Shown here: in pieces, positions 7,617 through 17,130 of the stretch
Position numbering within the stretch: the stretch's first letter is position 1
Layout: each line of letters starts with the position of its first letter
Origin: Coprococcus sp.
GTDB lineage: Bacteria; Bacillota_A; Clostridia; Lachnospirales; Lachnospiraceae
Length of the DNA: 64,000 nucleotides
Assembly (NCBI GenBank): GCA_017624085.1
Contig: JAGANU010000006.1
Location: 1-64,000, forward strand
Direction: 5' to 3'
Notes under the pieces: generated by a model
Database searches by the model: none
What the model was told of the DNA's origin: nothing
What the model saw: the letters and a program-made list of their open reading frames with translations, nothing else
Made by a program: the position numbers and the translations under genes

Positions 7617-7768
7617 TATGTATAACATCTATTTTTTATGAGAAACACACTTGAGGGCAGTATAAAACTAATTTAGCTTTATATTCCAGCAATCATGTGA
7701 TAATATGTTACGAGGATTATCATTTATTTGCATGAGATAATTTACATACAGATAGAAGGAGTTATTCA

Positions 7769-8596
7769 ATGTCAAAGAGAAAGAAAAGTATATTTAAGAA
7801 AAGAAGAAGAATAAATGTTGGTTTGATCATTTTTGTCCTTTGTTTATTTGGCGTACTTGGTCTGTTTCTTTCATATGCAATATCTGCAATTATGTCAGAT
7901 AAGGATGAGCTGTATAAAAAGGGAACAGAATACTATGATAAGGGACTTTATGATGCGGCAATAGAATCCTTTAATCAAGCCCTGGATGAGAAACAATTAT
8001 ATTCAAAGAGAAAGGATATGAACATTAAGCTATATCTTGCAGACTCCTGTCTAAAGAGCGCAAGATATACGGAGGCAGCCGCTATATATGGCGAGCTTTC
8101 AGAAGCCTCCTTTAACAGCGGTGGAACGGATGTTTCTGATTTGAAGGACCTGGCAGTTGCACTCAGTGATTTTTCAAAGGGCAATTACGGAGGTGCCATA
8201 GATGTATTAAAATCCCAGGCAAAGACATATCCTGAGCTCAATATGTACATAGGAACCTGCTATGCAGTTACTGATGATGTGGAAAACATGTTTAAATGCT
8301 ACGAAACCTATGTGCAGGCTTTTGGATTTAATTCATATATATATGCCATGTACGGTTCATACTACTTAAATAAAGGGGATATGGAATCATCTATTGCCTA
8401 TATTGAAAATGGTCTTAGCTGTAATGATACCGTATATAGAAAAGAGCTTTTGTTGCTCCAGGTAAATTATTATGAAAAGAAGGGTGATTATGACACGGCA
8501 TATGAGCTTTCCTGCCAGCTTGTGGAAGAATACCCTGACTTTGAGAAAGGAAAAAATGAACAGACATTCCTAAGCACACGAGTAGCTCAGGATTAA
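7769..8596 (+). CDS. Membrane-anchored tetratricopeptide repeat protein
   Basis: 275 residues. A very basic N-terminus (KRKKSIFKKRRR) precedes one transmembrane helix at about 17-41. The rest is TPR-like: KKGTEYYDKGLYDAAIESFN at about 51 is a textbook repeat, followed by weaker copies (AEAAAIYGEL, GGAIDVLKSQ, MESSIAYIENGL, GDYDTAYELSCQL). TPRs mediate protein contacts; no enzymatic motif is present. Translation starts behind AGAAGGAGTT. It is 32 bp ahead of the alarmone synthetase gene and probably shares its transcript. The specific role is unknown. Confidence 0.8.
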   Translation: MSKRKKSIFKKRRRINVGLIIFVLCLFGVLGLFLSYAISAIMSDKDELYKKGTEYYDKGLYDAAIESFNQALDEKQLYSKRKDMNIKLYLADSCLKSARYTEAAAIYGELSEASFNSGGTDVSDLKDLAVALSDFSKGNYGGAIDVLKSQAKTYPELNMYIGTCYAVTDDVENMFKCYETYVQAFGFNSYIYAMYGSYYLNKGDMESSIAYIENGLSCNDTVYRKELLLLQVNYYEKKGDYDTAYELSCQLVEEYPDFEKGKNEQTFLSTRVAQD

Positions 8597-8628
8597 ACAG
8601 ACATCATTTATGATAAGGAGGTGGCAGC

Positions 8629-9432
8629 TTGGAGATTCAGATGTGGAAAGAGATTCTTTCACCATATCAGCAGGCAGTGGATGAGCTGCTTGTTAAGTTT
8701 AACCATATAATCATGCAGTATAGGAGTATGGGTATGTACTCCCCAATTGAAAGCGTGACAGGTAGAGTTAAGACTGTATCAAGCATATTAGACAAGCTGC
8801 AGAAGAAAAAAATCCCCCTGGACCGCATAGTAGAAGAAATGGATGACATTGCCGGAATCAGGGTTATGTGCCAGTTTACGGAGGATATAGAAAAGGTAGT
8901 TGAAATCATTCGTGAAAGACAGGATATGAGAATTCGCGAGGAAAAGGATTATATTACAAATAAAAAGCCAAGCGGATATCAGAGCTACCACATAATACTC
9001 GATTATGATGTGTATACGGTAAGTGGCTGTACAACACTTCAGGCTGAGATACAGATAAGAACGATGGCCATGAATTTCTGGGCGACAATAGAACATTCTC
9101 TTCAATACAAGTATAAGACCGGAATACCCGATGACATAAGGAGAAAGCTTCGAAATGCAGCAGATGCCACGGTAGCACTGGATCATGAGATGAGCTACGT
9201 CAGAGGCGAGATTATGGATGCCCAGAATTCCTTTAATATCAAGGCAAATATAGTATCGGAGATCATTGTGGGAATTCAAAATCTATACAAAGTAGGTAAT
9301 CCCCGTGAGGTTCAGAAGATACAGGATGAGTTTTACTCCATCTATCAAAAGGACGATGTTGCCCTGCTTGAAAACTTTGCAAAACAGCTTGATTTGATAG
9401 CAGAGGGCTATAAGGCTCAAAGTATAAACTAA
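8629..9432 (+). CDS. Small alarmone synthetase, (p)ppGpp synthetase (RelQ/YjbM-like)
   Basis: 267 residues from a TTG at 8629 with AAGGAGG 7 bases upstream. It is a single-domain RelA/SpoT synthetase: DIAGIRVMCQF, KPSGYQSYHI and AEIQIRTMAMNFWATIEH are the GTP- and ATP-binding motifs of the family, and there is no HD hydrolase, TGS or ACT domain. Such enzymes pyrophosphorylate GTP or GDP and respond transcriptionally to stress. It is longer than RelQ (about 210 residues), with a helical C-terminal extension after residue 190. It sits between a TPR protein and an rRNA methyltransferase. Confidence 0.92.
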   Translation: MEIQMWKEILSPYQQAVDELLVKFNHIIMQYRSMGMYSPIESVTGRVKTVSSILDKLQKKKIPLDRIVEEMDDIAGIRVMCQFTEDIEKVVEIIRERQDMRIREEKDYITNKKPSGYQSYHIILDYDVYTVSGCTTLQAEIQIRTMAMNFWATIEHSLQYKYKTGIPDDIRRKLRNAADATVALDHEMSYVRGEIMDAQNSFNIKANIVSEIIVGIQNLYKVGNPREVQKIQDEFYSIYQKDDVALLENFAKQLDLIAEGYKAQSIN

Positions 9433-9441
9433 GGAGAGGCT

Positions 9442-10824
9442 ATGTCACTACCAAAAGCATACGATGAAAGAATAAAACTACAGCTGGGTGAAGAATATGA
9501 CGCGTACATCAGCTGTTTGAATGAGGAAATGCATCACGGAATACGTGTAAATACATCAAAGATATCTGTAGAAGAGTTTCTGAGAATATGCCCCTTTGAT
9601 GTAACCCAAATTCCATGGACCACTAATGGATTTTATTATGACCCAAAGGAGTGCACGCCTTCAAAACATCCATATTATTTTGCAGGTCTTTACTATATTC
9701 AGGAGCCGTCGGCCATGACGCCGGCCAGCGTCCTTGATATAAATGAGGGTGATCTGGTTTTGGATATATGTGCTGCTCCCGGCGGCAAATCGACGGAGCT
9801 TGCAGCAAAGCTTAATAATACAGGCATAATTATTTCTAACGATATCAGTAACTCCAGAGCAAAGGCTCTCCTAAAAAATATGGAGCTGTTTGGAATAGGA
9901 AATATGTGTGTAGTCAGCGAACCGCCAAACAAGCTTGCAGAAGCTTTTCCATGTACATTTGATAAGATACTTATTGATGCTCCTTGTTCAGGGGAGGGCA
10001 TGTTCAGGAAGTCATCATCCATGATTACAGCATGGGAAAACAATGGCATAGAGCTTTTTTCAGGACTTCAACGAGGAATATTAAATGAGGCCGTGAAGAT
10101 GCTAAAGCCGGGGGGCAGACTTCTTTATTCAACCTGTACCTTTTCTCCTCTCGAGGATGAGCAGTCCGTTGAGTATCTTCTCTCAATAGATAAAAGCCTG
10201 CATCTTGTGGATTTTCCAAAGTATGAGAGGTTTGACACGGGAAATCCAAAGTGGGGCGAGACGGACAACCCGGAGCTTGTAAAGTGCGCAAGACTATGGC
10301 CTCACCACTTAGATGGAGAAGGTCATTTTATAGCTTTGTTTGAGAAGGATAAGGAGGGCTCACATTTTGCTGCAGCTCAGTATAAATATAAAAAATATGG
10401 AGCTGACGATGATTTTGACAGTTTCTTTTCCCACATTTCAGGAAAATCAGAAATAGACAGAAATTGCATAGAGGAAAATAAAGGAAGACTATTTTTTATT
10501 GCAAATGGAATGCCGGACGTTAAAGGTCTCAGACTCCTTAGGCACGGTCTTTTCCTCGGCGAGGTAAAAAAGAACAGATTTGAGCCAAGTCAGAGCCTTG
10601 CCATGTATTTGAAGGCTGATGAATATGACAACACCTTTAATCTTTCACAGGATGATGTTCGTGTAGTTAAATATTTAAAGGGAGAAACTATAGAAGCAGA
10701 TGAAGACGCCCGCTTATCTGAAGGATATGTTCTTGTATGTGTGGACGGATATCCTCTCGGGTGGGCAAAGAATAACAGAAATACACTTAAAAACAAGTAT
10801 TTATCTGGATGGAGGATGATGTGA
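9442..10824 (+). CDS. rsmF: 16S rRNA (cytosine-C5) methyltransferase, RsmF type
   Basis: 460 residues. An S-adenosylmethionine-dependent NOL1/NOP2/Sun enzyme: LDICAAPGGKSTELA (about 107) is motif I, DAPCSGEGMF (about 178) holds the general cysteine, and YSTCTFSPLEDE (about 228) holds the catalytic cysteine. The C-terminal third (about 300-460) matches the RsmF-specific RNA-binding extension, with a PUA-like end (GYPLGWAKNN). It methylates a cytosine of 16S rRNA. It starts 9 bases after the alarmone synthetase and its TGA overlaps the ATG of the next gene, so translation is probably coupled. Confidence 0.9.
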   Translation: MSLPKAYDERIKLQLGEEYDAYISCLNEEMHHGIRVNTSKISVEEFLRICPFDVTQIPWTTNGFYYDPKECTPSKHPYYFAGLYYIQEPSAMTPASVLDINEGDLVLDICAAPGGKSTELAAKLNNTGIIISNDISNSRAKALLKNMELFGIGNMCVVSEPPNKLAEAFPCTFDKILIDAPCSGEGMFRKSSSMITAWENNGIELFSGLQRGILNEAVKMLKPGGRLLYSTCTFSPLEDEQSVEYLLSIDKSLHLVDFPKYERFDTGNPKWGETDNPELVKCARLWPHHLDGEGHFIALFEKDKEGSHFAAAQYKYKKYGADDDFDSFFSHISGKSEIDRNCIEENKGRLFFIANGMPDVKGLRLLRHGLFLGEVKKNRFEPSQSLAMYLKADEYDNTFNLSQDDVRVVKYLKGETIEADEDARLSEGYVLVCVDGYPLGWAKNNRNTLKNKYLSGWRMM

Positions 10825-11591
10825 TGAAGAAAGTAGCAATTATAACAGGTGCTTCCTCAGGGATTGGAAGAGAATTTGCAATTCAGATTGCGCAGAAGTA
10901 TAAAACAGTAGAGGAAATATGGCTTATTGCAAGAAGAAAGGATAAGCTGGCTGAGACAAAAAAAATGATAAACTCTGTTAGCAAAAAGCTGGTTAGAATT
11001 CTTGCGCTTGATCTGACAAAGGAAAATGATATTCGTTTTTATAACTCAATTCTTGAGCGTCAGGATCCTTCTGTCAGGGTTCTTGTCAATGCTGCCGGCT
11101 ACGGAATAGCAGGTCATTTTGAGGATATGCCTTATGAGGATATAACCGGTATGATAGATCTTAATTGCCGGGCCCTTGCCGCAATAACAAAGATAACCCT
11201 TCCCTACATGAGTGGCCCGTCAAATATTATCAACGTTGCCTCAGTTGCTGCCTTTTTGCCACAGCCTTCATTTGCCATCTACGCTGCAACAAAATCGATG
11301 GTGCTTAGCTTATCAAGAGCACTTGGCAGAGAGCTTTCAGATAGGAATATCACGGTGACAGCGGTTTGTCCGGGACCGGTAAAAACCGAGTTCTTTGAAA
11401 TAGCAGAAAAATATACAAAAACTAAGTCTTACAAGTCGCTTTTCAGGGTAAAGCCTGAGGCAGTTGTTAAAAAGGCTCTCTTTGATGCTTACTACCTTTG
11501 TGACGTATCAGTATATTCACCTGCAATGCATGTCCTCAGAGTGCTGTGCAAGGTTGTACCACATAAGATTGCAATAAGCTTTTTGAAATAA
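10824..11591 (+). CDS. Short-chain dehydrogenase/reductase
   Basis: 255 residues from the ATG at 10824, which overlaps the rsmF stop (TGATG) and has GGAGG 8 bases upstream; an earlier ATG at 10809 overlaps that site. TGASSGIG (residues 8-15) is the classical SDR nucleotide-binding motif, NAAG the second, and Tyr153 and Lys157 in YAATKS the catalytic pair, with PGPVKTEF after it. Residues past 220 are hydrophobic (YSPAMHVLRVLCKVVPHKIA) and may contact the membrane, as in SDRs related to YqjQ/DltE. The substrate is unknown. Confidence 0.88.
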   Translation: MKKVAIITGASSGIGREFAIQIAQKYKTVEEIWLIARRKDKLAETKKMINSVSKKLVRILALDLTKENDIRFYNSILERQDPSVRVLVNAAGYGIAGHFEDMPYEDITGMIDLNCRALAAITKITLPYMSGPSNIINVASVAAFLPQPSFAIYAATKSMVLSLSRALGRELSDRNITVTAVCPGPVKTEFFEIAEKYTKTKSYKSLFRVKPEAVVKKALFDAYYLCDVSVYSPAMHVLRVLCKVVPHKIAISFLK

Positions 11592-11609
11592 TGTATTTTG
11601 GAGGTGGAC

Positions 11610-12182
11610 ATGAATAAGGGTCAGCATGGATATATGAATCAATATAAGCGGAATCTGCTTATCAGTATTATAATACTTGGTCTTTTTGTAATAGCCGGCG
11701 TTGTATTTACAATAATTCTATTTGACACAAGGAAATCTATATTTATTATTATCCCTATTCTCATTGCTCTGCCTCTCGCAAAGCAGCTTGTAGCTTATCT
11801 TCTCTGTGCCAATTTTAAAGAGCTGACAAATGAGGAATACGAAAAGCTTAAGAAGCTTGAATATTTTAATGAGCCGTCAATTACCTATGACATATCTATA
11901 AGCAGATATGAAGGAATAATATATTTCCCTGTTGCAGTAATCCGGGATGGAAGAATGCTGTTTTACTACAATGGTGCATTTGGGAAAAAAATATCAGATG
12001 AAAATGAATTGAAAAAAATCATTCAGGCATCCTTTGAAGGACAAAAAAAGAATTATGTAATAATAATTTCAACTGATATAGACGATTTTGTCGCCAAGGC
12101 AAGGAAAATTAAAGCGCCAAATGATGATTTTGTATGTAGTGATGAGAAGATAAGAAACAGACTGTTTGAACTGGGACTTTAG
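11610..12182 (+). CDS. Small membrane protein of unknown function
   Basis: 190 residues from the ATG at 11610, with GGAGG 5 bases upstream. Two hydrophobic helices (about 17-40 and 44-66) are followed by a soluble domain of about 120 residues containing ANFKELTNEEYEKLKKL and a strand-rich part (FPVAVIRDGRMLFYYNG, NYVIIISTDIDDFVAKA). I do not recognise the family. The topology suggests both termini inside. It lies between the SDR and the pseudouridine synthase in the same tight run of genes and is probably co-transcribed. Confidence 0.75.
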   Translation: MNKGQHGYMNQYKRNLLISIIILGLFVIAGVVFTIILFDTRKSIFIIIPILIALPLAKQLVAYLLCANFKELTNEEYEKLKKLEYFNEPSITYDISISRYEGIIYFPVAVIRDGRMLFYYNGAFGKKISDENELKKIIQASFEGQKKNYVIIISTDIDDFVAKARKIKAPNDDFVCSDEKIRNRLFELGL

Positions 12183-12183
12183 T

Positions 12184-13188
12184 ATGAGAGAAATAATAAT
12201 TTCAAAGGACGAGGCAGGACAGAGGCTTAATAAGTATTTGATGAAATATCTTGATAAAGCCCCATCAAGCTTTGTCTACAAAATGATACGGAAGAAAAAC
12301 ATTAAGTTAAACGGAAACAAGGCAACCGGGAGTGAAATTATATATCTTGGCGATGTAATACAGGTTTATATGTCTGATGATACTATAAGCAGCTTTAGAA
12401 GCCAGGGCATAGAAAAAACGAAGGAAAAGCCTAAAGGGTACTTTAAGCCTGAGGTCATATATGCTGACCGGGACATACTAATCGCTCACAAGCCGCAGGG
12501 AGTGTTAACACAGAAAGCGTCAAAGGATGATTATTCCTTAAATGAAGCGGTTATCGATTACCTTCTTGATAGCGGTCATATATCAGCGGATACTCTTATG
12601 ACCTTTAAGCCTTCTGTTTGCAACAGGCTTGACAGAAATACTTCGGGTATAGTGCTGTGCGGAATATCCCTCACAGGAAGCCAGGAGCTTTCAAGAATAA
12701 TCAGGGAGCATCTTTTGGACAAATACTACTACACAATAGTAAAGGGTAGTATAAAGTCATCCATGGATGTAACTGCTTACCTTGTTAAGGATGAAAAAAC
12801 AAACATGGTACAGGTCTTTTCCTCCAAGGAAAAGGCTTTTAATAAGGCAGGAAATGATAAGCCTGAGGAAATACACTCTATATTTACTCCGATACAGTGT
12901 AAAGGCGGCTATACAGAACTTAAGGTCAGACTGATAACCGGCAAAACCCACCAGATCAGAGCTCAGCTGAAGAGCCTTGGTTATCCTATAATAGGAGACT
13001 CCAAATATGGTGACAGCAAGGAAAACATACAGATTAGGCAGAGATTTAAACTGAAAAATCAGCTTCTTCACTGCGGTGAAATTACATTTGCCGATATAGA
13101 TGGTGCGCTTAGCTATCTGAGCGGCAAATCCTTTTCTGCCTTTAAACCACCAATCTATAAAACTATTGAAAGGGAGCTGTTTGACTAA
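12184..13188 (+). CDS. RluA-family pseudouridine synthase
   Basis: 334 residues from the ATG at 12184, one base after the preceding stop; a TTG at 12166 is possible but unneeded. Residues 1-65 form an S4-type RNA-binding domain (AGQRLNKYL, MIRKKNIKLNG). The catalytic Asp is in CNRLDRNTSG (about 145), where the usual His of HRLD is Asn. KTHQIRAQLKSLGYPIIGD is the conserved RNA-contact motif. It isomerises uridines in rRNA or tRNA; the target is not predictable. A second, more RluD-like paralogue is at 54834. Confidence 0.9.
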   Translation: MREIIISKDEAGQRLNKYLMKYLDKAPSSFVYKMIRKKNIKLNGNKATGSEIIYLGDVIQVYMSDDTISSFRSQGIEKTKEKPKGYFKPEVIYADRDILIAHKPQGVLTQKASKDDYSLNEAVIDYLLDSGHISADTLMTFKPSVCNRLDRNTSGIVLCGISLTGSQELSRIIREHLLDKYYYTIVKGSIKSSMDVTAYLVKDEKTNMVQVFSSKEKAFNKAGNDKPEEIHSIFTPIQCKGGYTELKVRLITGKTHQIRAQLKSLGYPIIGDSKYGDSKENIQIRQRFKLKNQLLHCGEITFADIDGALSYLSGKSFSAFKPPIYKTIERELFD

Positions 13189-13725
13189 ATGGCTACTTGG
13201 AATTCCAGGGGACTCAGGGGCTCAACCCTTGAGGATATGATTAACCACACAAATGAATATTACAGAGAAAAGGGACTGGCACTTGTTCAAAAAATACCAA
13301 CTCCAATTACCCCTATAAAAATAGATAAGGAAAGCAGCCAGATAACACTGGCTTATTTTGAAAAGGATTCCACTGTTGATTATATAGGCGTTGTGCAGGG
13401 TATACCGATATGCTTTGATGCAAAGGAATGCAGCACGGACACCTTTTCTCTTAGAAATATACATCAGCACCAGGTTGATTTCATGAAGGACTATGAAAGG
13501 CAGAATGGTATAAGCTTTTTAATAATCATGTTTACAGGTAGAAATCAGCTGTACTACATGAGATTTTCTGAGCTGATGGACTATATAACCAGGGCTGAAA
13601 ACGGACATGCTCAGAACTTCAAATATAACGAGCTGAATACCGCATATTTTGTAAAAGCAAAGGGTGGAGCTTTGGTTCACTATCTGGAAACCTTAAAGCT
13701 TGATTTGTCTGAAAGAGAAGAATAA
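13189..13725 (+). CDS. recU: Holliday junction resolvase RecU-like protein
   Basis: 178 residues, ATG directly abutting the stop of the preceding gene. The sequence follows RecU closely: NSRGLRGSTLEDMINHTNEY at the start, KIPTPITPIKID, then STVDYIGVVQGIPICFDAKE, which corresponds to the metal-binding nuclease core, with Asp in place of the commoner Glu in FEAKE. HQHQVDFM follows. RecU cleaves four-way junctions in recombination and segregation in Firmicutes. The usual partner, the class A penicillin-binding protein gene, is not here; the neighbours are RNA-modification genes. It ends the run before the his promoter. Confidence 0.88.
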   Translation: MATWNSRGLRGSTLEDMINHTNEYYREKGLALVQKIPTPITPIKIDKESSQITLAYFEKDSTVDYIGVVQGIPICFDAKECSTDTFSLRNIHQHQVDFMKDYERQNGISFLIIMFTGRNQLYYMRFSELMDYITRAENGHAQNFKYNELNTAYFVKAKGGALVHYLETLKLDLSEREE

Positions 13726-13742
13726 CATATTTTAAAACTCAG

Positions 13743-13771
13743 TTGACAAATAATGAGTGCTTTACTATAAT
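13743..13771 (+). promoter_or_regulatory. Consensus sigma-A promoter of the his operon
   Basis: TTGACA (13743-13748), exactly 17 bases, then TATAAT (13766-13771): a perfect consensus promoter. The predicted leader to hisZ is only about 75 bases and I see no T-box or leader peptide, so regulation, if any, would be at the promoter or by HisG feedback. Confidence 0.85.
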
Positions 13772-13855
13772 GGGCACGTTGATATACTAACAAATTAGCG
13801 AATTAGCACTTTAATTCAATAAAGCATCTATACTGTTATTAAGGAGAATATATAT

Positions 13856-15106
13856 ATGCAGGACAAATTATTACAGACACCGGATGGAGTTAGAGACACC
13901 TACGACGTTGAGTGTAAAAAGAAGAGAAAGGTTATTGAAAAGCTCCATCATATCCTTGAGCTATACAGCTATCACGATATTGAGACTCCTACCTTTGAAT
14001 TTTTTGATATATTTAACAGAGATAAGGGCTCCGCGCCATCAAATGAGATGTACAAATTCTTTGACAGGGATAACAACACTCTTGTATTAAGACCTGATAT
14101 TACCCCTTCCATTGCAAGATGTGTTGCAAAGTATTATGCACATGAGGAGCTCCCTATCCGACTATGCTACACAGGTAACACCTACACAAACACCTTAAAG
14201 CTTCAGGGAAAGCTGAAGGAGGTTACCCAGATAGGAGCAGAGCTGATAAATGATGATTCCTCTGCGGCTGATGCCGAGATCATAGCAACAGTAATCGACT
14301 GCTTTGAGCAGCTTGGCATAAAGGATTATCAGATTGAAATAGGACAGATTGATTATTTCAAGGGACTTGTTGCAGAGTCTCATATCAACAGTGAGGCTGA
14401 AGACCAGATTAAGGAATATATACATATAAAGAACTTCTTCGGTCTTGAGGAATATGTAAAGGAGCTTGACATAAGCGATTCTCTCAAGAAGGCCTTTGCC
14501 TCCTTTGGTACGTTGTTTGGCGGTTTTTCAATGCTGGATAAGGCGGAGGAGTATGTATCCAATGACACCTCACTGAATGCCATCAAAAGACTAAAAAGAG
14601 TATACAATGCTCTCAAATTCTATGGTTATGAGAATCATTTAGGCTTCGACCTCGGTATGCTTGATGGATACAATTACTATACCGGTATCATATTCAGAGG
14701 TTACACCTACGGCACCGGAGATGCTGTCGTAAAGGGTGGCCGTTACAACAATCTTCTTAAGCAGTTTGGCAAGGATGCACCGTCAATAGGCTTTGCCTTC
14801 ACAGTGGAAGAGCTTCTTATGGCTATGTATAGACAGAATATTGAAATCGATGTGGATTATTCCAATCTGATAATCCTCTATGACATAGAGCATCAGGAGA
14901 GTGCAATAAAGGCAGCCATGAAGCTTAGAAGCAACGGCAAAAAGCTTGAGCTAATAAGAAAATCACAGCGAAGAACAATAAATGACTATATTGATTATGC
15001 AAAGAGGGAGCATTTTTCAGGCCTCATTCATTATGAAAGCAATGAAAAGGCCGTAATATATGACTTAATTACAGATTCCTCAACAATGTGGAATGGAGAA
15101 TTATAG
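13856..15106 (+). CDS. hisZ: ATP phosphoribosyltransferase regulatory subunit
   Basis: 416 residues. HisZ is a histidyl-tRNA synthetase paralogue that lacks aminoacylation and forms the octameric complex with short HisG, making the enzyme active and histidine-sensitive. The class II synthetase core is visible: TPDGVRDTYDVE near the start, LRPDITPSIARC (motif 2-like, about 81-92) and GLVAESHINSEA/GLEEY. GRYNNLLKQFGKDAPSIGFA is motif 3-like. The presence of a short HisG immediately downstream settles the HisZ rather than HisS assignment. RBS TTAAGGAGAA. First gene of the his operon. Confidence 0.93.
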   Translation: MQDKLLQTPDGVRDTYDVECKKKRKVIEKLHHILELYSYHDIETPTFEFFDIFNRDKGSAPSNEMYKFFDRDNNTLVLRPDITPSIARCVAKYYAHEELPIRLCYTGNTYTNTLKLQGKLKEVTQIGAELINDDSSAADAEIIATVIDCFEQLGIKDYQIEIGQIDYFKGLVAESHINSEAEDQIKEYIHIKNFFGLEEYVKELDISDSLKKAFASFGTLFGGFSMLDKAEEYVSNDTSLNAIKRLKRVYNALKFYGYENHLGFDLGMLDGYNYYTGIIFRGYTYGTGDAVVKGGRYNNLLKQFGKDAPSIGFAFTVEELLMAMYRQNIEIDVDYSNLIILYDIEHQESAIKAAMKLRSNGKKLELIRKSQRRTINDYIDYAKREHFSGLIHYESNEKAVIYDLITDSSTMWNGEL

Positions 15107-15141
15107 AAGGATTACTATATCAGACAGAAAGGTATAATATT

Positions 15142-15786
15142 ATGAGATATTTGACATTTGCACTGGCAAAAGGTCGACTTGCAAAAAAGACACTTGCATT
15201 GCTTGAACAAATAGGTATAACATGTGAGGAAATGAAGGTTCCTGACACAAGAAAGCTTATATTTGTGAATGATGAGCTTAAGATGAAATTCTTTCTTTCA
15301 AAGGCTACGGATGTTCCAACCTATGTGGAATATGGTGCCGCTGATATAGGTGTTGTAGGAAAGGATACACTTCTTGAGGAAGGAAGAAATCTATATGAGG
15401 TTATGGATCTGGGCTTTGGAAAGTGCCGTATGTGTGTATGCGGACCTTCTTCAGCAAGAGAGCTTCTGAAGCGAAATGAAATAATTCGAGTTGCAAGCAA
15501 ATATCCTGTTATAGCAAAGGATTATTTTAATAACAGAAAGCACCAGACTGTGGAAATCATTAAGCTTAATGGCTCTGTGGAGCTGGCTCCCATCGTTGGA
15601 CTTTCAGAGGTTATTGTGGATATTGTAGAAACCGGAAGCACCTTAAGAGAAAATGGTCTTGAGGTGCTTGAGGAGGTTTGCCCACTTTCTGCAAGAATGG
15701 TTGTAAATCAGGTTAGCCTAAAAATGGAAAATGAAAGAATCCATAAGCTTCTTTCAGATCTAAACAAATTGATAAAGGAACAGTAA
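15142..15786 (+). CDS. hisG: ATP phosphoribosyltransferase, catalytic subunit (short form)
   Basis: 214 residues from the ATG at 15142 behind GAAAGGT; an ATG at 15088 inside hisZ would add a non-family extension. It lacks the C-terminal ACT-like domain of long HisG, which is why HisZ is required. FALAKGRL (about 6-13), GAADIGVVGKDTLLE and the phosphate-binding EIIKLNGSVELAP / IVDIVETGSTLREN segments are characteristic. It couples ATP and PRPP to phosphoribosyl-ATP, the first step of histidine synthesis. It starts 35 bases after hisZ. Confidence 0.95.
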   Translation: MRYLTFALAKGRLAKKTLALLEQIGITCEEMKVPDTRKLIFVNDELKMKFFLSKATDVPTYVEYGAADIGVVGKDTLLEEGRNLYEVMDLGFGKCRMCVCGPSSARELLKRNEIIRVASKYPVIAKDYFNNRKHQTVEIIKLNGSVELAPIVGLSEVIVDIVETGSTLRENGLEVLEEVCPLSARMVVNQVSLKMENERIHKLLSDLNKLIKEQ

Positions 15787-15804
15787 AAAACGGAGGATTT
15801 AGAC

Positions 15805-17097
15805 ATGAGAATAGTAAAGCTTACTTCAGAAACAAAAAAAGATCTTCTGAATAATCTTCTGAAAAGAAGCCCAAGCAATTATGGGGACTATGCCGATACC
15901 GTTCAGGGTATCGTTGATGATGTCAGGGACAATGGAGATGATGCTTTATTTGCATATACAAAGAAATTTGACAAGGCAGATATCACAGCTTCCAATATTA
16001 AGGTTACACAGGAAGAGATCGATTATGCATATACTCAGGTAAGTGATGAGCTTTTAGATGTAATTAGAAAGGCAAAAAAGAACATACTGGAGTATCACGA
16101 AAAGCAAAAGCAGTACAGCTGGTTTGATTCAAAGCCAAATGGAACACTTCTTGGTCAAAAGGTTACACCGCTGAAGGCAGTTGGTGTCTATGTTCCGGGT
16201 GGTAAAGCGGTATATCCTTCTTCCGTTCTTATGAATGTAATGCCTGCTAAGGTTGCCGGTGTAGATAAGATTGTAATGACAACTCCTTGTAATGCAGAGG
16301 GGGTTGTGTATGCTACAACTTTAGTTGCAGCACACGAAGCAGGAGTGGATGAGATATATAAGGCAGGAGGCGCACAGGCTATTGCAGCCCTTGCATATGG
16401 CACGCAGTCGGTTCCGAAGGTTGATAAGATTGTCGGCCCCGGAAACATATTTGTGGCCCTTGCAAAGCGCGCAGTATACGGACATGTAAGCATTGACTCC
16501 ATAGCAGGCCCATCCGAGGTGCTGGTCCTTGCTGACGAAACTGCAAATCCAAGATATGTGGCTGCTGACCTTCTTTCACAGGCTGAGCATGACGAGATGG
16601 CCTCAGCAATACTTGTCACTACCTCAACAGAGCTTGCAGAGAAGGTTTCTGTCCAGGTGGACAAGTTTATTGAGGAGCTTTCAAGAACAGAAATTATGAG
16701 GAAGTCCATTGACAACTATGGATATATACTTGTTGCTGACAACATGTCAGATGCAATTGATGCGGTAAATGATATTGCGTCTGAGCATCTTGAGATTGTT
16801 ACGGCAAATCCATTTGACGTAATGACAAGAATAAGGAATGCCGGAGCTATATTTATTGGAGAGTATTCCTCAGAGCCTTTAGGTGATTATTTTGCAGGAC
16901 CAAACCATGTTCTTCCTACAAATGGTACAGCAAAATTCTTTTCACCTCTTTCTGTGGATGATTTTATTAAGAAGTCAAGTATTATATACTACTCTAAGGA
17001 GGCTCTTGAGGCAGTACACACGGATATAGAAACATTTGCGAAGTCAGAGCAGCTTACAGCACATGCCAATTCAATTGCTGTAAGGTTTGAGGGCTAA
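15805..17097 (+). CDS. hisD: Histidinol dehydrogenase
   Basis: 430 residues, full length. It oxidises histidinol to histidine in two NAD-dependent steps. VYVPGGKAVYPSSVLMN (about 129-145), VGPGNIFVALAKR (about 210), the zinc-binding LLSQAEHDEMASA (about 253-265), SEHLEI (the Glu-His pair, about 325) and the C-terminal HANSIAVRFEG are all intact. RBS CGGAGGAT. It is the third gene of the operon. Confidence 0.96.
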   Translation: MRIVKLTSETKKDLLNNLLKRSPSNYGDYADTVQGIVDDVRDNGDDALFAYTKKFDKADITASNIKVTQEEIDYAYTQVSDELLDVIRKAKKNILEYHEKQKQYSWFDSKPNGTLLGQKVTPLKAVGVYVPGGKAVYPSSVLMNVMPAKVAGVDKIVMTTPCNAEGVVYATTLVAAHEAGVDEIYKAGGAQAIAALAYGTQSVPKVDKIVGPGNIFVALAKRAVYGHVSIDSIAGPSEVLVLADETANPRYVAADLLSQAEHDEMASAILVTTSTELAEKVSVQVDKFIEELSRTEIMRKSIDNYGYILVADNMSDAIDAVNDIASEHLEIVTANPFDVMTRIRNAGAIFIGEYSSEPLGDYFAGPNHVLPTNGTAKFFSPLSVDDFIKKSSIIYYSKEALEAVHTDIETFAKSEQLTAHANSIAVRFEG

Positions 17098-17130
17098 TAC
17101 AAGCTAAAGATACAGGAGGTAGCGATAAAA

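Noticed and set aside
8788..9279. 163-codon minus-strand frame opposite the alarmone synthetase
   Set aside because: It is antisense to a well-supported gene, lacks a ribosome site and has no recognisable domain.
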